A stretch of DNA of 64,000 nucleotides from Septoria linicola (Eukaryota > Ascomycota > Dothideomycetes > Mycosphaerellales > Mycosphaerellaceae): positions 1,860,001 through 1,924,000 of the forward strand of contig CP099426.1 of assembly GCA_024114885.1 (NCBI GenBank). The letters are read 5' to 3'. The notes below the pieces were generated by a model. The model did not search any database. It worked only from the letters and a program-made list of their open reading frames with translations, and was not told the DNA's origin. Below, in pieces: positions 32,462 to 42,406 of the stretch (positions are counted from its first letter, which is position 1; each line of letters starts with the position of its first letter). The translations under genes and the position numbers were made by a program.

Positions 32462-34097
32462 ATGATCTCTCTAGCGGCCTCGTGGCTGCCATTGGCGATT
32501 TTGACTGCAGCTCAGATCGGCTGCGCACAGCTCAATGCGGGATGGCCGCTTTCAACTCGTCAAGATCGCCGAGGATGCCCACGAGGAAGCTATGCAAAGC
32601 AATGCGGTGACAATTATGACTATACTATCTTCCTAGAGACCAGAGCCTCCGCGCTAATGCCATTGTTGAGATGTTCCGCCAGGCCTGCAGTGGCTACTAC
32701 ACATACGCGTTCCCGAACGATGATCTGCTGCCGAAGAACAATTCGTACCGGAACACTCGCAACGGCTGGGGACTAACCGCAATTGATGGCCTGGACACGG
32801 CGATCATAATGGAACAGCAGGATATCGTTGATATCATTTTGGACTTTGTTCCCACTGTCGACTTTACTCGCAACAACGCAAAGGGACCACGAGACGCTCA
32901 AACGACCAGCCTTTTCGAGACCAATATTCGCTACCTAGGCGGGCTACTTTCCTCGTATGATCTCTTGAAGGGTCCTTTTCAGCACTTAGTGTCTGACGGC
33001 AAGAAAGTCGATGCGCTGCTACAACAAGCCAAGACACTGGCAGATGCATTGAGATTCTGCTTCAACACGCCTAGCGGGCTTCCTGTTAATCTAGTGTTCC
33101 TTGACAAGCAAACTTTCACCGACTCCTCAGTCATGCAGAATGGGGACTACAGTGCTGGCCTTGCCGAGATTGGCACCTTGGTACTGGAATGGCAGCGACT
33201 CTCAGACTTGACCGGCGATCCGACATATGGTCAGCTCGCACAGCGGGCGGAGTCTTACTGGTTCAACGCTCCAGAAGTATGGCCCGGTCTGACTGGCGGA
33301 AACTTCAGTGTCGGGAATGGAGAGCTGATCGATGATTATGGTGGCTGGACATCTGGTAACGACAGTGCGTATGAGTATCCAACTACAGCGAGAGATGGAT
33401 CGCTGCGGCCGACTCCACTATCGAGCACCTCATCAGCAGCCCAAACACCGGGCCAGATCTCACGATGGCTGGCGCTTTCAGTGGGCAAGTCGTGCAGAAC
33501 TACTCAGAGGGATTGGCGTGCTTCATTGGCGGCAGCTTCATCCTCGGCAGTACTGCTTTGAAGAACAAACACTACCTTGAGCCTGGACTGCAGTTTGCCG
33601 AGTTCTGCGCCAATGGCTATCGATATGCGGCAAGTGGTATTGGCCCTTCAATGTATAGCTGGAACGAGACGATATTAAGCAACCCGAACTACACAAATCA
33701 GACAACACAGTACGAGCGGGCAGGCTGGTTTATCCCCGAGAATCTGGCACTCGGAGGCGGCCAGGCTCCAGAAGCTGTTTAGTCTTGGTACTATGCCTAC
33801 CAAGCTACCGGCGATCAGTATTGGCGAGACGTGGCTTGGGCGTATACCATTGCTCAGAATAAGACTTTGCGAGTCGGATCCGGCTTCGCAAGTATCAGCA
33901 ATGTTTTGGAGGCAGATGGCGGCGAGCAGAGGAACTTCATGGCCAGTTTCATGCTGGCAGAAGTCTTGAAGTATCAGTATCTGATAACAGCACCGAAGCA
34001 AGGCATTTGGGACGTGATCTATGGCGAGGACAAGGTAAACCTTCGTCTACAATACCGAGGCGCACCCCATTCGCGTCGCCGCCCGCACGCCTGTTTA
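32462..34097 (+). pseudogene. GH47 class I alpha-1,2-mannosidase pseudogene
   Basis: Clear GH47 blocks occur in order: LRANAIVEMFRQACSGYYTYAFP, NGWGLTAIDGLDTAIIM, TSLFETNIRYLGGLLSSYDLLKGP, GTLVLEWQRLSDLTGD, then (in another frame) RWIAAADSTIEHLISSP and YSEGLACFIGGSFIL, YERAGWFIPENLAL, SWYYAYQATGDQYWRD and finally NTEAHPIR. Such enzymes trim mannose from N-glycans; here a signal-type N-terminus (MISLAASWLPLAILTAAQ) suggests a once secreted form. Three lesions break it: loss of sequence with frame change after YEY at 33379-33382, a TAG (33780-33782) where the family has Glu before Ser-Trp-Tyr, and a one-base shift at 34040. The join of the first 150 bp to the body is also unclear. Confidence 0.85.
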
Positions 34098-34327
34098 GCA
34101 GAAGCTCGCCGACAGGAGGAATGTGGAGCTTTCCTCGGGAAAGCCAAATCCTAATGACTACCCGAAAGGAGTGATTCTTATCTCGCGATGATGGCCTCGT
34201 CGTACAAAATATTCGATGTTGCGCAATTGGTTCCTCAGAGCGGCATCGGCTATGGACAGCTAGGTGCGGGAACGGTGAGACTTGTCTTCCGAAGGAAAAA
34301 AAGAAGTGTTCCCCGATCAAGGTTGAA

Positions 34328-35320
34328 TTGCGGTATATCAGAAATACGCCGGCATATCCAATTTCGGAAACCGCGGGTGGTACCACGAGTGCTAGACTAA
34401 TGACTAGGCATCACATTGAAAATCGATGTCGAATGCGACTCGTAGAATTTGCATCGCGAAGAGTAGGTGTCGTTCTCACCGAGTTCGTTCGAAAGCCAAC
34501 GCCCTTTCACGATCGCACTGACATCATCCTGTGTCCGAAGCACATCATGAACGGAATGTCTTGTGCAGCACCACTTCTCGGAGGAACTGGAGTCAATTAT
34601 CACGAAGCAAGATCCCTAATCTCGGACTTTTGTGCCGCTACAGCGAACAGTATTATTGAAAACTCAACGAACGAGACTGGAATTCTGAAGACAGCTTCTG
34701 GGAATTCCGATATCTTGTTGACAATCTCTTATACAACGACGAGGCAGACGTATGACACGAGCTGCAGCTTAGAGCCCACTGCTTCATTCACTGTCAGCCA
34801 ATCGACATGCGAGAAGGCCTTCTATCGCCTACTGGACGAATGTGACACCGCTGCTTCGGGATATCTTGGCAAGTTTGGCGGCACTGTAACTTCTGGCTGC
34901 GGCGTGTACACGCTGGAGACAACGCCAGAGGAGATCATAGAATGCGGCAACAATCCCTACCCGCGATCTGTCGATATGTCGTGGACCGCCATGAGCAAAG
35001 GAATCGCGAATTACTGCAACACCCCTTTGCAATTGACGCCTGAGTACATTTACAGCGACAGCTTTCTGATTGACACGCCCAAGGGACAGTCGCTTGGCAA
35101 TTACCTCGAAGGCGATGTCGTCGTCAAGACGGTGACACAATTTAATGGCCAAGGACAAACGGACTGTGGCTATTCGAAGCCTTTCAACACGAATGGCGAT
35201 GAGTGTAAGCGAAAGCTGACATCTATCATCGACCAGTGTGGTGGTAAGGGAGGGGTTTTGAGTGAGAATGGAAAGCACGGCTGCGTATTGTGGACTATTT
35301 GGGGCCAGCACGCTACATGA
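34328..35320 (+). CDS. Cysteine-rich protein with paired repeat
   Basis: One open frame of 330 codons; the ATG at 34547 is an equally good or better start, since the first 70 residues look non-coding and overlap the pseudogene flank. The body has many Cys. Two related units appear: CEKAFYRLLDECDTAASG followed by KFGGTVTSGCGVYTLE, and CKRKLTSIIDQCGGKGG followed by KHGCVLWTI. This C-x7-9-D-x-C...G-C-x-x-W/Y pattern is seen in secreted fungal proteins, but I cannot name a family. No signal peptide is visible at either start. It may therefore be the 3' part of a longer secreted gene whose 5' end is lost. Confidence 0.5.
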   Translation: MRYIRNTPAYPISETAGGTTSARLMTRHHIENRCRMRLVEFASRRVGVVLTEFVRKPTPFHDRTDIILCPKHIMNGMSCAAPLLGGTGVNYHEARSLISDFCAATANSIIENSTNETGILKTASGNSDILLTISYTTTRQTYDTSCSLEPTASFTVSQSTCEKAFYRLLDECDTAASGYLGKFGGTVTSGCGVYTLETTPEEIIECGNNPYPRSVDMSWTAMSKGIANYCNTPLQLTPEYIYSDSFLIDTPKGQSLGNYLEGDVVVKTVTQFNGQGQTDCGYSKPFNTNGDECKRKLTSIIDQCGGKGGVLSENGKHGCVLWTIWGQHAT

Positions 35321-36209
35321 ACTCACAGTTTCCTATCTGACGCTGTGCTCATCTCCCTGGACGCCGCTGGAACCTGGGATAGCCAAGACGTGCTCTCTGC
35401 ACCTGGACAGACCGCATCCGTCTGCCGCATAAAGCCATCATGGATCAGAGCATAGGTTGCAGAGACGGCAGATGCTGTTGTGTGCCTCGCAGCCACAAGC
35501 CGTCTCGGATCGGCTCCTGTCGCCATGAACAGCGACATGTTCTGCAGCTGCACGACCGAAAGACCGGACCTCTCCCCTATAGGCAGGTGAAACATAATGT
35601 GATCGACATTGGCATCCCCCGCCACAAGTGGACGAGGTGTCTACAGCTCGATTTTTGGAAGCGAATGTGATCAGGAATGCCGAGATATGCACGTCGACTT
35701 CTTAGCGCAGACTCAGGCTAGGCTGAGCTCAGCCAAGAGCTTATGATAGCTATTCGCTGGACTCATAAGCAGATACAGTTCAGCCAAGCCCGTCAGGGTG
35801 CATTCAAAAGTCTCTGGAGAGCGGTATTGTCACCACAGCTATCGCGCTACTTCCTTCGCTCATCCTGCTGGTAGTGCATCAACACTAGGTCATGGGCAAA
35901 TCACAGCAAATCAAGACTATAGCAGATCATTTCGCTTGAACCCTCGATTATGGCAGTCAGAACATTTAGGGTCTGCATCAAGCTCGAAACGATATAGTAG
36001 GACACTGAGCTTCGCAAGAAACATGCTCGTGAAGCATACACGATGATCGATCGACCGACTACAGACCTTGGCAAGAACGCCACACTTGGCCACAATTGGC
36101 AGCTTGCTATAAGGACGTGAGCTTGGTACGTGCACCAAGAGTCAAGACAGTCAAACCTATATCGAACAGAACCACAGCACGCGATTGATCCACAAAGTGA
36201 CTGCTCACT
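35321..36209. other. Intergenic, no gene seen
   Basis: 889 bp without a recognisable gene. Minus-strand frames of about 100 codons overlap each other in different frames and lack domain content. Confidence 0.5.
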
Positions 36210-36536
36210 ATGAAGCCAACGCTCAGCCTACTCCTTCCACTCTCCGCCCTGGCGGCCGCCGAAATGGACCTCTTCTTCGATGGAAGCTGCTCCAATCACC
36301 AGACTTACTGGGACATCAAGGCTCCGATTCAGACAATATCAGGCTGCTTCGTGCGCCTTCTGGGAGATGGCATGCACTCTTTCAAGCTCTATGGCCATTG
36401 TGACTACTACTTCTACTCGAGCAACAACTGCGAACGATTCACGAGCGTCATGCAATACAATGGCGGCAATCCTCACAATCTTTGCGTGGCTCCGAGATAT
36501 GATTGGCAGAGTGTTGATATCTATTGTGGATCATAG
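36210..36536 (+). CDS. Small secreted cysteine-rich protein (108 aa)
   Basis: A single exon. The first 18 residues (MKPTLSLLLPLSALAAAE) are a standard signal peptide with an Ala-x-Ala type cleavage site. The mature part of about 90 residues has six Cys (SC, GC, HC, NC, LC, YC), all suitably spaced for three disulfides, and is rich in Tyr and His. Size, secretion signal and Cys content fit a candidate effector or antimicrobial-type secreted protein. I do not recognise the family. It lies near two other secreted-protein genes on the opposite strand. Confidence 0.75.
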   Translation: MKPTLSLLLPLSALAAAEMDLFFDGSCSNHQTYWDIKAPIQTISGCFVRLLGDGMHSFKLYGHCDYYFYSSNNCERFTSVMQYNGGNPHNLCVAPRYDWQSVDIYCGS

Positions 36537-36896
36537 TCCGATCTGCATGGGGAAAGCCTTCGAAACTCGAATCAGGTCTTGCTGCTGTACATATTATTGT
36601 CGAGCGTCGTGGGAATAGAACGAACCTGCGTATTCGATGGCTTTGCGCAATCTCTGCTGTACTAAACCAGCTTCAAGTAGCTACACCGCATGCAGACAAC
36701 GTAGATCGAACCAGCAAACCGAACCCTGAGGCTTCACTCATGCCCCCCCCCCCACTATGAGCCCGGGCAAAGCGTGGCCTTTCGCGTGATCCATTCCCAC
36801 ACGTTACCACATTGTTTCTTGCGCTTTTAAAGATGAACCTAGTCGACATACATCAGTACGAGGTGGAAGTGATGAGCTAGAGATCCCCAACGGCTT
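36537..36896. other. Intergenic with a C homopolymer
   Basis: No gene is seen. A run of eleven C occurs at 36743-36753, a likely trouble spot for sequencing. The segment is the 3' flank of two convergent small genes. Confidence 0.55.
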
Positions 36897-37232
36897 ACCT
36901 CAACATTGGCGACTGCCTCCGGCTCAGCATCTCATGGACACCAGAGTTTCTTGCCGATCAGCCATTCTCCAAAATTTCCGCACTCTTTGCGTTTCACAAT
37001 GGCTGTGCCCTGCAAGGAGGTGGTCAGGGCTTGATTCCTGAGCATACGTGTCATCTGTAGTCATACCTCAACATTGGCGACTGCCTCCGGCTCAGCATCT
37101 CGTGGACACCAGAGTTTCTTGCCGATCAGCCATTCTCCAAAATTTCCACACTCTTTGCGTTTCACAATGGCTGTGTCCTGCAAAAAGGTGGTCAGGGCTT
37201 GATTCCTGAGCATACGTGTCATCGGTGGTCAT
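36897..37232. repeat. 168-bp tandem duplication (two copies)
   Basis: Copies 36897-37064 and 37065-37232 are nearly identical, with only a handful of substitutions and no indel disturbing the 168-bp period. Each copy holds one coding exon plus one intron of the minus-strand secreted-peptide gene. A third partial match begins at 37233 (ACCTCA) at the exon-1 boundary. Confidence 0.95.
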
Positions 37233-37303
37233 ACCTCAGTTGGTACTGCGAGCGACATTGTGCTGCAGAGAGCTACAAGGGCGAATGTAGTGTGGAAGCG
37301 CAT
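36932..37303 (-). CDS. Secreted KR-processed repeat peptide precursor (85 aa)
   Basis: Exons 37303-37235, 37177-37067 and 37009-36932 all join in phase 0 with near-identical GTATGAC donors and TTGCAG/TTTGCAG acceptors. Exon 1 is a signal peptide (MRFHTTFALVALCSTMSLAVPTE). Exons 2 and 3 each begin with [D/G]TAIVKR, a Lys-Arg Kex2-type site, and then the same 18 residues KECGNFGEWLIGKKLWCP with two Cys. Between the copies is the spacer RDAEPEAVANVE. In exon 3 the codon CGA after C-P is TGA, so the protein ends right after the second peptide. The plan is that of Kex2-processed repeat precursors such as alpha-type pheromones and dikaritin RiPPs. Which of these it is, if any, cannot be decided here; a small Cys effector is the alternative. 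Confidence 0.75.
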
Positions 37304-38063
37304 CTTGTGTATGATCTGGACAATCTATGGTCTTTGGTGGGTAGGTCGTGCGTTGGAGCTGCAATGTTTGTGTGTCGATGCTCAGCAGTTGCGAAGTCAG
37401 TGTCCTGATATATATGCCATTGTCCACTGCATCATCGAGCAATCGTCCCGTGGCGCAGCCATCATCGTCCATCGCAGTTCACAGTCTGTGCTACACAATC
37501 TCGGTATTTCAGTCTCAGTCACACGTCTTTCCAGGATTGCTGAATCAGCGAAGATCTGCCTGTAGTCAGCAAAGGCCGATAGCCTGGTCGACGGACTTGG
37601 CAGCCATCGATCGAGTGCGCCAGACGCGCACGTGGGAAGAGAAGGCATGCATTTGAATACTCCGAACTGCTTTTGTTCGATCAATCGCGCGTGGCTCAGC
37701 GCTACTTGCGATTCTTTCCCGTACGACATGATCGGGTGCACTTGTCCGCGATCAACTGTACCATCACGTCGCTCAACGCTCTCCACAGAGGTTGAAGTCA
37801 ATGCTACCTATTGCGATCACATCATGGCATTGGCCAAATGTAGCCTCCAAGACTGAGAGTTGTGGAAGCAATTTAATGCTGAACTCCGGGAATTATTGTC
37901 CGCCAGAATTTGCACGCCAAGCCGCTGTTCCTGGCTCCTGGGACAAGATCGGGACATGGATCAGACACTTCATTTGCCAAGCCGAACAGCCACATTCATT
38001 CATCATCATCTATAGTGCGACAATTGCAGACGTAATCTAGGGCTAGCATACAGCGTTGTTTGC
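37304..38063. other. Intergenic, no gene seen
   Basis: This is the promoter of the peptide precursor and 3' flank of the isochorismatase-like gene. Overlapping short frames only, apart from the TATA-like element noted separately. Confidence 0.5.
37408..37415 (-). promoter_or_regulatory. TATA-like element before the peptide precursor
   Basis: ATATATAT lies about 105 bp upstream of the precursor ATG on the minus strand, a suitable distance for a fungal TATA box. Confidence 0.35.
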
Positions 38064-38873
38064 TCAGTACACAGCTGGTCCACTTCGCTTCAAAGCAGCA
38101 AGTGCTTGCTCCAACGTAATCACATCCGCTGGCAGTTTAGGAATGACACCTTCCAAGATGGCACTGTTGACTCCAGGTCCGCTAGGAGGCGTCTCGATGG
38201 TATTGTTCGCGATGACATATCTGAATGGTGTTAGTTACTGCGGTGAATAAACCGGATGAGATGGCGATACTTACACTTTGTAATCAAGGTTGAACAGCTG
38301 ATAAGCAGTGTTCAAGATGACTCCTGATGTTCTGATCCCAGAAAGGACCACGGTGTCGATTTGCTGAGCACGCAAGATCTCCTCAAGACCGTTGCCAGCG
38401 CCAGCGTAGTAGCGTGTCTTTTGCAATACGACATCTCCAGCGGCCTCATTGACGCGGAACGCTGGATAGATGAAGGTATTGCTGTCATTGGATGTGCCAA
38501 GTGATGAGGCGACCTGAGCGAAAGGCGACTTTGGTCCAATCTCGGGCTGGCGGGCATTTGAGAAGAAGATCCTGGTGAAGATGCTCAGAGGAGGAGGCTT
38601 TTGTGCGTGTACTGCATCGATCCAGGTTGCGGTACTGTTGATGAATGCTTTGCCTGCGGTAGTGTTGACTATTGGCGACATGATGCCAGGGATGAGATCC
38701 AGGTTCAGTACCGCATAGTGAGTGCCGAATGACAAGGTGTTGGTTTCATTGCTGGGAATGGTAGAGGCGATGCAATGTGGATGGCATGTGTATCCTGGTT
38801 GATCAGCCGTGTTGGTTGCTGAGGCTAGTCCAGCTACGGAGAGCAGCGCAGCGCAAGTGGTCGATGAACGCAT
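38064..38873 (-). CDS. Secreted isochorismatase-like protein lacking the catalytic Cys
   Basis: Exons 38873-38275 and 38220-38064 give 251 aa. The N-terminus MRSSTTCAALLSVAGLASA is a signal peptide. The isochorismatase-like fold is recognisable by HYAVLNLDLIPGIM (catalytic Asp), QKTRYYAGAGNGLEEILRA (catalytic Lys) and IDTVVLSGIRTSGVILNTAYQLFNLDYKVYVI. In the last block the usual nucleophile Cys (T-x-x-C-V) is replaced by Gly, giving TSGVILNTA. Fungal relatives with this substitution exist, so the fold is kept but classical Cys hydrolysis is unlikely. Related secreted isochorismatases of plant pathogens lower host salicylate; whether this one does is open. Splice donor GTAAGT and a TAACTAAC-like branch site are strong. 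Confidence 0.85.
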
Positions 38874-39432
38874 GTTTTATATTAACGTGAGGATCTGTTG
38901 ATGGTGAGTGTTCAGGCGCACGATGTTTCCAGAGGATTTATGTACAAAGCGGCCCGGTGCATCGTCCACCAATGTCCATGACGTTCGGCCGAAGCGTGTA
39001 AGCGAATGATGACTGCAAGCCTTGGAGATCACCGAGATAAGCTTTGCATGTGTGAGGCTTTTCCACACGGCTTGTTGCGAGCACGCCATGACGTCTCACC
39101 GGTTCTAGCACTTTGTGCCACACACTCGACGATGTCCTGATCTGCCTTGCTCCGCGTAGGAGATGAAAAGCGCGGGATCCCAAACCTTTCCGGCTGTTAA
39201 TCGATTGATGGAAGTGCCTGGCCATGACATGCCTCATCTTTCATCCAAGTACACATCTCTCGCGCAATGCTTTTGTCGTAGATGCAGCCTAGTGATGAGG
39301 CCTCGATCATGACCTATTATTCCAATGAGTCAAGTCGCGCTGTGTACTCACACACCACCTTCAGACCTCAATGATGGGCCACTCCAGACCTGCATGCGCC
39401 TTGTGATGATGCATGCTTGCCGTATAGTATCA
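38874..39432. other. Intergenic, no gene seen
   Basis: This is the promoter of the isochorismatase-like gene and the 3' flank of the F-box relative. No features recognised. Confidence 0.5.
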
Positions 39433-40922
39433 TCACAAAGCCATATCCCTCCGGATACGATCCAGCGTAGCCTGCAATGCCTGGCGTTGCCACTCAGGCA
39501 AGTCTTTGGCAGCTTCACAGCGCCAATGGCCGATCACGCATGATTGAGCATCTGCAGGAACCTGGTCTAGACGAGCCTTGAAGCCATCGGACAAGTGTGT
39601 GAGATGGCCAAGTAGTCCTGAAGGTACAGTCATGGCCGGACTGGGTATCTGATCGAGCTTGCAGTCTTCGATACCGTCTTTGCTGATCCAGCGGTCCTTT
39701 CGATAGTTCATCAAAATGAATCGTTCGAGTGATGCGACCATCGGGTCACGCAGGAGTTGCCGGATCGAACCGTCGAGATTGATCTCGTGGTGCAAAATGA
39801 TCAGCTCCTGCAGAGAAATCCGGCAAGAGCCTTCCCGAGGTCGTTTGCTGGACTTCGTGCTTGCTGCTCTTGAAGTCCCGATCTGGAGCGTATCCAGTGT
39901 GGCCGAATAAGGCCATCGAGGAGATGGTCAGAGTCTTCAAAGCTCTCAACTTCCTCAAGAATCCGATGGCTTCTACCTCGACGTCATGTTCATCCCGCTT
40001 GCGATCATCAGGTCGCTCAAAGCTCAATGCATAATCTAACCTTAGGTGCTCCAATGCCTTCATCCTGCGCAACGCCCAGCCAAGATCTCCAGTGGGTGTC
40101 TCGGCGACACTCAAATTCGATAGTGAGCGACTCGAGCTTCGGAAAATGCGCCAGTAACGCGGTTAGTCCCGCGTCATTCGAGAAGCAGAAATTGAACATG
40201 AGGCTCTTCAGGTCACACGACAGCTTTGTAGCTAGCTTGATCGCGTATAGTGGGTCATCGCAGGCGCAATCATTGAGCGTCAAGTTAGGCAAAGAGGGCA
40301 TTTGGAGCATGGGTAGCATGCCTCTCATCTGGAGGCGCGCCTCGTCGTCACTGGAGAACATGAAATGGTCGATCTCAAATTCGATACTCTGGATCTGCCT
40401 TTGGCTCAGGTCGACGCCGGGTCCTGTGAAAGCTCGACCTATGACTGACATCTGTTCGGGCCCAAGATGACCTCTCAGTACCAGTCGAGTGGCTCGATGG
40501 CATAGGACAATCAGGAGTGCTATCCAGTGAGTGTCCCATATTCATCAGTCCGTGGAAACTCTCCATAGCTTGCCTTCCGATGCGATCAAGGCGTCTATCA
40601 GACAAATGGGGCTCACCGAAGAGACTTTGGCTGAGGCTATATCAGCGGACACGTGCTGATCCAAGCACTTGACATGACTGCACAACGAAGGGTTCTCGAT
40701 TAGAGTTCGACACAATTCGTAGAGAGAATCAATTGATTCGTAATGATCGCGTCCCGCTGTTTTCGAGCCTATCGTCTCATAGAACATTGGGGTCGCAATG
40801 CGATATCCGAGCCTGTTGGTTCGGCATATAGCGTTCAAAGTGATTTTGTCCTGGTACCAGTACGAATACCGCGCCGATCTCAAGATCTGCTCGTTCAGCT
40901 CATCTGGTAGGCATGAAAACAT
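39433..40922 (-). pseudogene. F-box/LRR-like protein, decayed copy
   Basis: ATG 40922 opens an F-box-type sequence (MFSCLPDELNEQILRSARY, ICRTNRLGYRIATPMFYETIG) that matches the gene at 48899. Two TGA codons (40547-40542) interrupt the frame before WIALLIVLCHRATRLVLRGH. Later parts match the intact neighbour 41216-42286 but in shifting frames. SLTIEFECRRDTHW changes frame near 40090 to DLGWALRRMKALEHL, and LLPD changes near 39825 to SLQELIILHHEINLD and YRKDRWISKDGIE. An intron could remove the TGA pair, but not the two later shifts without unusual micro-introns. It is most likely a pseudogene of an LRR-type substrate adaptor for SCF ubiquitin ligases. Confidence 0.65.
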
Positions 40923-41215
40923 ATCTATTGTAGTCGTCTTGGCTCCCTTGTGGTAGAGCAGTGAGTCTCCCAACTCCAACTGTCGACGCTCTGTCGGTCG
41001 ATGATGCGTGCCGTCGAACATCTTCGAGAAGCACAATGAAACATATGATCCGTGTCGGAGCGTAGACCGAGGGTGTGAGTGAGCACAATAAGTCGGATCC
41101 CAGATAACGACCCCGCCCAGAGACAAGGTCAGGCCATCTGCCAGCAGACCCATGCGCGACCTTCATTTTGGCGAGCGTTCCAGTCTGCTCTCACGAGACG
41201 CTTGGTCCTGCTGGT

Positions 41216-42286
41216 TCACAAAGCAAACAAGTTGTGTGTAGCGATTGGTATGTGATGCTCAACGCCGTCTTTGCTCAACCAGCGATCCTTCTGAGAGTTG
41301 AACAGCGTCAACTGGTCGAGTTTTGCGACGAAGCAGTCATGCAAGAGTAGGCCAATCGATTCATCGAACAGGTAAGCATGGTGGAGAATGGTCAAAGTCT
41401 TGAGCGAACCAGGCAAGAGATGCTCCAAGATAGAACTCTGTCCACCATCCGTTGAATCATCGAGCACGTTAATCGTGTAAGTACCAGCTTCGCCGAAAAG
41501 CGCAACCGAAGATATTGTGAGATGCTTGAGCGAGCTGAGACTGCTGAGTGAGCCAACGGCGTCGCTGTCCACGAGATCCTCCTCCTCCAGTAGTTCTTCC
41601 TCAGTCGATGGCTCCAGATCGTCAACATGGTCGATGACTAAAGTCTCGAGGCAAGTCAAACCGCGGACAAGATTACCCAAGTCATGCCAATCTTCTCGGA
41701 AGTAATTGTCTCGCCGAGACTCCCACTGAAGCGTGAGTGAACGCAAAAGCGGACAAGCTCGTATGAGCTGTTCAAAGTCTTCTACCTCAATGTCGCATTT
41801 TCGGATCTCAAGCGACTGTAGCCTGTTGGGCGATAGCTGAGTCTGGTGGTGGAATCCGTGTCGGTCCCCAACGCCGGCGAGAGCCAGACTGTGGAGACTT
41901 GAGAGAGAAAGTAGTTGATTGATGTTCTCCAATTGGATGCGCTCGTGACTCGATGAACCTCGCCAGACCTCCATTGTAATCTTCTGGAATTTGAAGTCAT
42001 CCATGTAGCTGTATATCACCTGCTCCCACTCGTTGTGTCGCTTGGCACTTCCGCCAATGAGCTCCCTGCCGTCAAGATGTAGAACTTGCGCGTCCTTACA
42101 CAGCGCAAGAAGCATGAGCTCGTAGACGGAGCTAGCATAGTGTTTGCTGTGGGATCCTTCGTCGTCCGTATCATAACTGTCGGCATCCTCACTGAGAATT
42201 GACTCGCCGTCGCTGCCATAATCGGTAGTGAGCCATTCCCAAATACTGTCATTTAGCCAAGGAAGCGCGGCTAACTTACGGCTCAT
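41216..42286 (-). CDS. LRR-like protein, paralog of the F-box copy (356 aa)
   Basis: One intact frame from ATG 42286. After an acidic N-terminus (DYGSDGESILSEDADSYDTDDEG) come leucine-rich-repeat-like segments: LSSLHSLALAGVGD, NRLQSLEIRKCDIE, CPLLRSLTLQWESRRD, LTCLETLVIDHVDD, LSSLKHLTISSVALFG and LKTLTILHHAYLF. It ends with NSQKDRWLSKDGVEHH. The same segments occur, frame-shifted, in 39433-40922. Unlike its relatives it lacks an N-terminal F-box in this reading, so an upstream exon may have been lost or lies too close to CTNNBL1. It is probably a protein-binding LRR adaptor; the partner is unknown. Confidence 0.7.
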   Translation of the reverse strand: MSRKLAALPWLNDSIWEWLTTDYGSDGESILSEDADSYDTDDEGSHSKHYASSVYELMLLALCKDAQVLHLDGRELIGGSAKRHNEWEQVIYSYMDDFKFQKITMEVWRGSSSHERIQLENINQLLSLSSLHSLALAGVGDRHGFHHQTQLSPNRLQSLEIRKCDIEVEDFEQLIRACPLLRSLTLQWESRRDNYFREDWHDLGNLVRGLTCLETLVIDHVDDLEPSTEEELLEEEDLVDSDAVGSLSSLSSLKHLTISSVALFGEAGTYTINVLDDSTDGGQSSILEHLLPGSLKTLTILHHAYLFDESIGLLLHDCFVAKLDQLTLFNSQKDRWLSKDGVEHHIPIATHNLFAL

Positions 42287-42406
42287 CCCGCGAAGCTAGG
42301 ATTAGGTCCGCGCTAAGTTAGCTCCGGAGGTCCATGCGAGTGAAGAACATGTCACCTGCTCTCACCTGCTTCAGCTGCTTGTTTGTCTGCCAGAGAACAG
42401 TGCAAA
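42287..42406. promoter_or_regulatory. Short divergent promoter, LRR gene / CTNNBL1
   Basis: Only 120 bp separate the two start codons of genes transcribed apart. Any promoter here must be shared or extremely compact, which is also a hint that the LRR gene's true 5' end was displaced. Confidence 0.5.

Noticed and set aside
35323..35692. Overlapping minus-strand frames of 84-100 codons
   Set aside because: Different frames over the same bases, no motif, no signal peptide, so no support for a gene.
36897..37232. CRISPR-like or transposon terminal repeat reading of the 168-bp duplication
   Set aside because: Only two head-to-tail copies, each an exon plus intron; no spacers, target-site duplication or transposase.
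37397..38040. Frames on both strands between the peptide precursor and the isochorismatase-like gene
   Set aside because: No recognisable content; they lie in the probable promoter.
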